DNA from: an uncultured Pelagibacteraceae bacterium
GTDB lineage: Bacteria; Pseudomonadota; Alphaproteobacteria; Pelagibacterales; Pelagibacteraceae
Length of the DNA stretch: 7,631 nucleotides
Direction of reading: 5' to 3'
Assembly (NCBI GenBank): GCA_902597695.1
Contig: CACJYH010000026.1
Coordinates: forward strand, 1-7,631
The notes below the pieces were generated by a model, which was not told the DNA's origin, did not search any database, and was given only the letters and a program-made list of their open reading frames with translations. Below, piece after piece: positions 6,267-7,631 of this stretch; within the stretch, counting starts at the first letter, position 1; the number at the start of each line of letters is the position of its first letter. Made by a program: the position numbers and the translations under genes.

Positions 6267-7631
6267 GAATTTAGAGAAGGCTGTTTCTTCATATCTTCTT
6301 TTTTAATACCAGCTACTCTTACTGGTTTTTTCATAGCATCTCTTCTAAAAGGTTCACCTAATTCTTGATTTAATATCACTTCAATAAACGTTGTAATACC
6401 TTTCTTTTGATCTTCACAAGATTGTTTAATGGCTGCTGTAGTCTCTTCCATAGTCTTTACAGTCACGCCTTTTAAACCACAAGCATCTGCTACTTTTGCA
6501 AAACTTAATTCTGGATCAAGTTCAGTTCCAACAAAATTATTATCAAACCAAAGAGTTGTATTTCTTTTTTCTGCACCCCATTGGTAGTTTCTAAAAATCA
6601 CCATTGTAATTGCTGGCCATTCTTCTCTTGCACATGAACTCATCTCGTTCATACTTATTCCGAATGCTCCATCCCCCGCAAAACCAATTACAGGTGTATC
6701 CGGACAACCAATTTTAGCACCTAGTATTGAAGGAAAACCATAACCACAAGGTCCAAATAAACCTGGTGCTAAATATTTTCTTGGCTTTTCAAATGTCGGA
6801 TAGGCATTTCCAATTGCGCAATTATTTCCAATATCGCTAGATATAATTACATCCTCAGGCATACCAGCTTGAATAGCTCGCCAAGCTTGTCTTGGTGACA
6901 TTCTATCAGAGTCTCTCTCTCTAGCTTCTTTATTCCAAACTGTTCCTTCATCATCATCTTCATGATCTAAACTTGATAATTTTTGTAACCATGCTGATTT
7001 TGTTTGGTGAATTAAATCTTTTCTTTTTTGTCTATCCGTATCGCCTGCATTTGATGAAAGCCTTTCTAATATTTGCGTTGCCACTAATTTTGCATCACCA
7101 CTAATGCCAACTGTAACTTTTTTAGTTAATCCAATTCTATCTGGGTTCATATCTACTTGAATTATACTCGCATTTTTAGGCCAATAATCAATTCCATATC
7201 CTGGAAGAGTTGAAAAAGGATTTAATCTTGTACCTAAAGCTAAAACTACATCAGCTTTAGAAATTAATTCCATCGCAGCTTTTGATCCATTATATCCCAA
7301 TGGTCCCACTGCTAAAGGATGACTTCCAGGAAAACTATCGTTGTGTTGATATCCTGAGCAAACAGGTGAATCAAGTTTTTCAGCAAGTTTTTTAGTTTCC
7401 TCAATTGCGCCACCAATAACCACGCCTGCTCCAGATAAAATTACTGGAAATTTTGCTTTGGATAATAAATCTGCTGCCTTAGCGATTGCATCAGCACCTC
7501 CACCTTGTCTTTCTAATCTGACGATTGGAGGAAGGTTTATATCAATGACTTGACACCAATAATCTCTTGGAACGTTAATTTGTGCTGGTGCTGATCCTCT
7601 TATTGCTTTTTCTATTACTCTATTTAAAACT
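6263..7631 (-). CDS. xsc: Sulfoacetaldehyde acetyltransferase (partial, N-terminus beyond right edge)
   Basis: A thiamine-diphosphate enzyme that converts sulfoacetaldehyde and phosphate to acetyl phosphate and sulfite, the desulfonation step shared by taurine, isethionate and sulfoacetate breakdown. The frame is open from 7630 to the TAA at 6265-6263, giving 455 visible residues; the family has about 590-600, so roughly 140 N-terminal residues lie outside. A GTG at 7423 is internal, since the protein continues upstream with clear homology (SAPAQINVPRDYW). Xsc-like landmarks are GYQHNDSFPGSHPL and GPLGYNGSKAAMELISKADV in the middle domain and the cofactor motif GDGAFGISMNEM (visible residues 319-330) with FRNYQWG (346-352). 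Those long matches to my memory of Xsc favour it over acetolactate synthase or oxalyl-CoA decarboxylase. It is convergent with the rightward operon, its last 4 bases overlapping the 40-residue gene, and no terminator is visible. Confidence 0.93.
   Translation of the reverse strand, partial: VLNRVIEKAIRGSAPAQINVPRDYWCQVIDINLPPIVRLERQGGGADAIAKAADLLSKAKFPVILSGAGVVIGGAIEETKKLAEKLDSPVCSGYQHNDSFPGSHPLAVGPLGYNGSKAAMELISKADVVLALGTRLNPFSTLPGYGIDYWPKNASIIQVDMNPDRIGLTKKVTVGISGDAKLVATQILERLSSNAGDTDRQKRKDLIHQTKSAWLQKLSSLDHEDDDEGTVWNKEARERDSDRMSPRQAWRAIQAGMPEDVIISSDIGNNCAIGNAYPTFEKPRKYLAPGLFGPCGYGFPSILGAKIGCPDTPVIGFAGDGAFGISMNEMSSCAREEWPAITMVIFRNYQWGAEKRNTTLWFDNNFVGTELDPELSFAKVADACGLKGVTVKTMEETTAAIKQSCEDQKKGITTFIEVILNQELGEPFRRDAMKKPVRVAGIKKEDMKKQPSLNS

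Noticed and set aside
7421..7423. GTG as start of xsc
   Set aside because: The frame continues upstream for 69 codons to the window edge with clear Xsc-like sequence, so the GTG is internal.

Overview
The window is AT-rich, and its proteins are rich in Lys, Asn and Ile, with AGA and TTA common among Arg and Leu codons. Genes are packed almost without gaps. With a TRAP solute-binding protein, a GMC flavoprotein dehydrogenase and an Xsc-type enzyme, this points to a streamlined marine alphaproteobacterium of the SAR11/Pelagibacterales type. The assignment rests on style and gene content, not on a marker gene.

Layout. Left, minus strand: the 5' part of a TRAP small permease gene (dctQ, cut by the window edge), preceded by the complete TRAP solute-binding protein gene (dctP, 459-1553). 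A strong hairpin followed by a T-run lies between them. A 132-base divergent region (1554-1685) holds the only clear Shine-Dalgarno sequence in the window, two 12-base palindromes, a TGACA direct repeat and a candidate rightward promoter. Middle, plus strand: six genes in a compact run (1686-6266), namely GMC oxidoreductase, TerC-family membrane protein, short-chain dehydrogenase, M23 peptidase, SAM-dependent methyltransferase and a previously uncalled 40-residue membrane peptide. Neighbours overlap by 1, 1 or 16 bases or are 4-5 bases apart, so this looks like one operon. Right, minus strand: the 3' three quarters of xsc (sulfoacetaldehyde acetyltransferase), running in from the right edge. 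Its stop codon overlaps the stop codon of the small peptide gene.

How it may work together. Xsc turns sulfoacetaldehyde and phosphate into acetyl phosphate and sulfite. Sulfoacetaldehyde can be made from isethionate by IseJ, a GMC-family (choline-dehydrogenase-like) flavoprotein, and isethionate can be imported by a TRAP system. A TRAP receptor, a divergent GMC dehydrogenase and xsc within 7.6 kb therefore suggest uptake and breakdown of a C2 sulfonate, most simply isethionate. This is inference: the substrates of the TRAP receptor and the GMC enzyme cannot be read from the sequence alone. The TerC, SDR, M23 and methyltransferase genes have no obvious role in that pathway and may simply share the transcript. 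I saw no tRNA, rRNA, CRISPR array, insertion sequence or phage signature.
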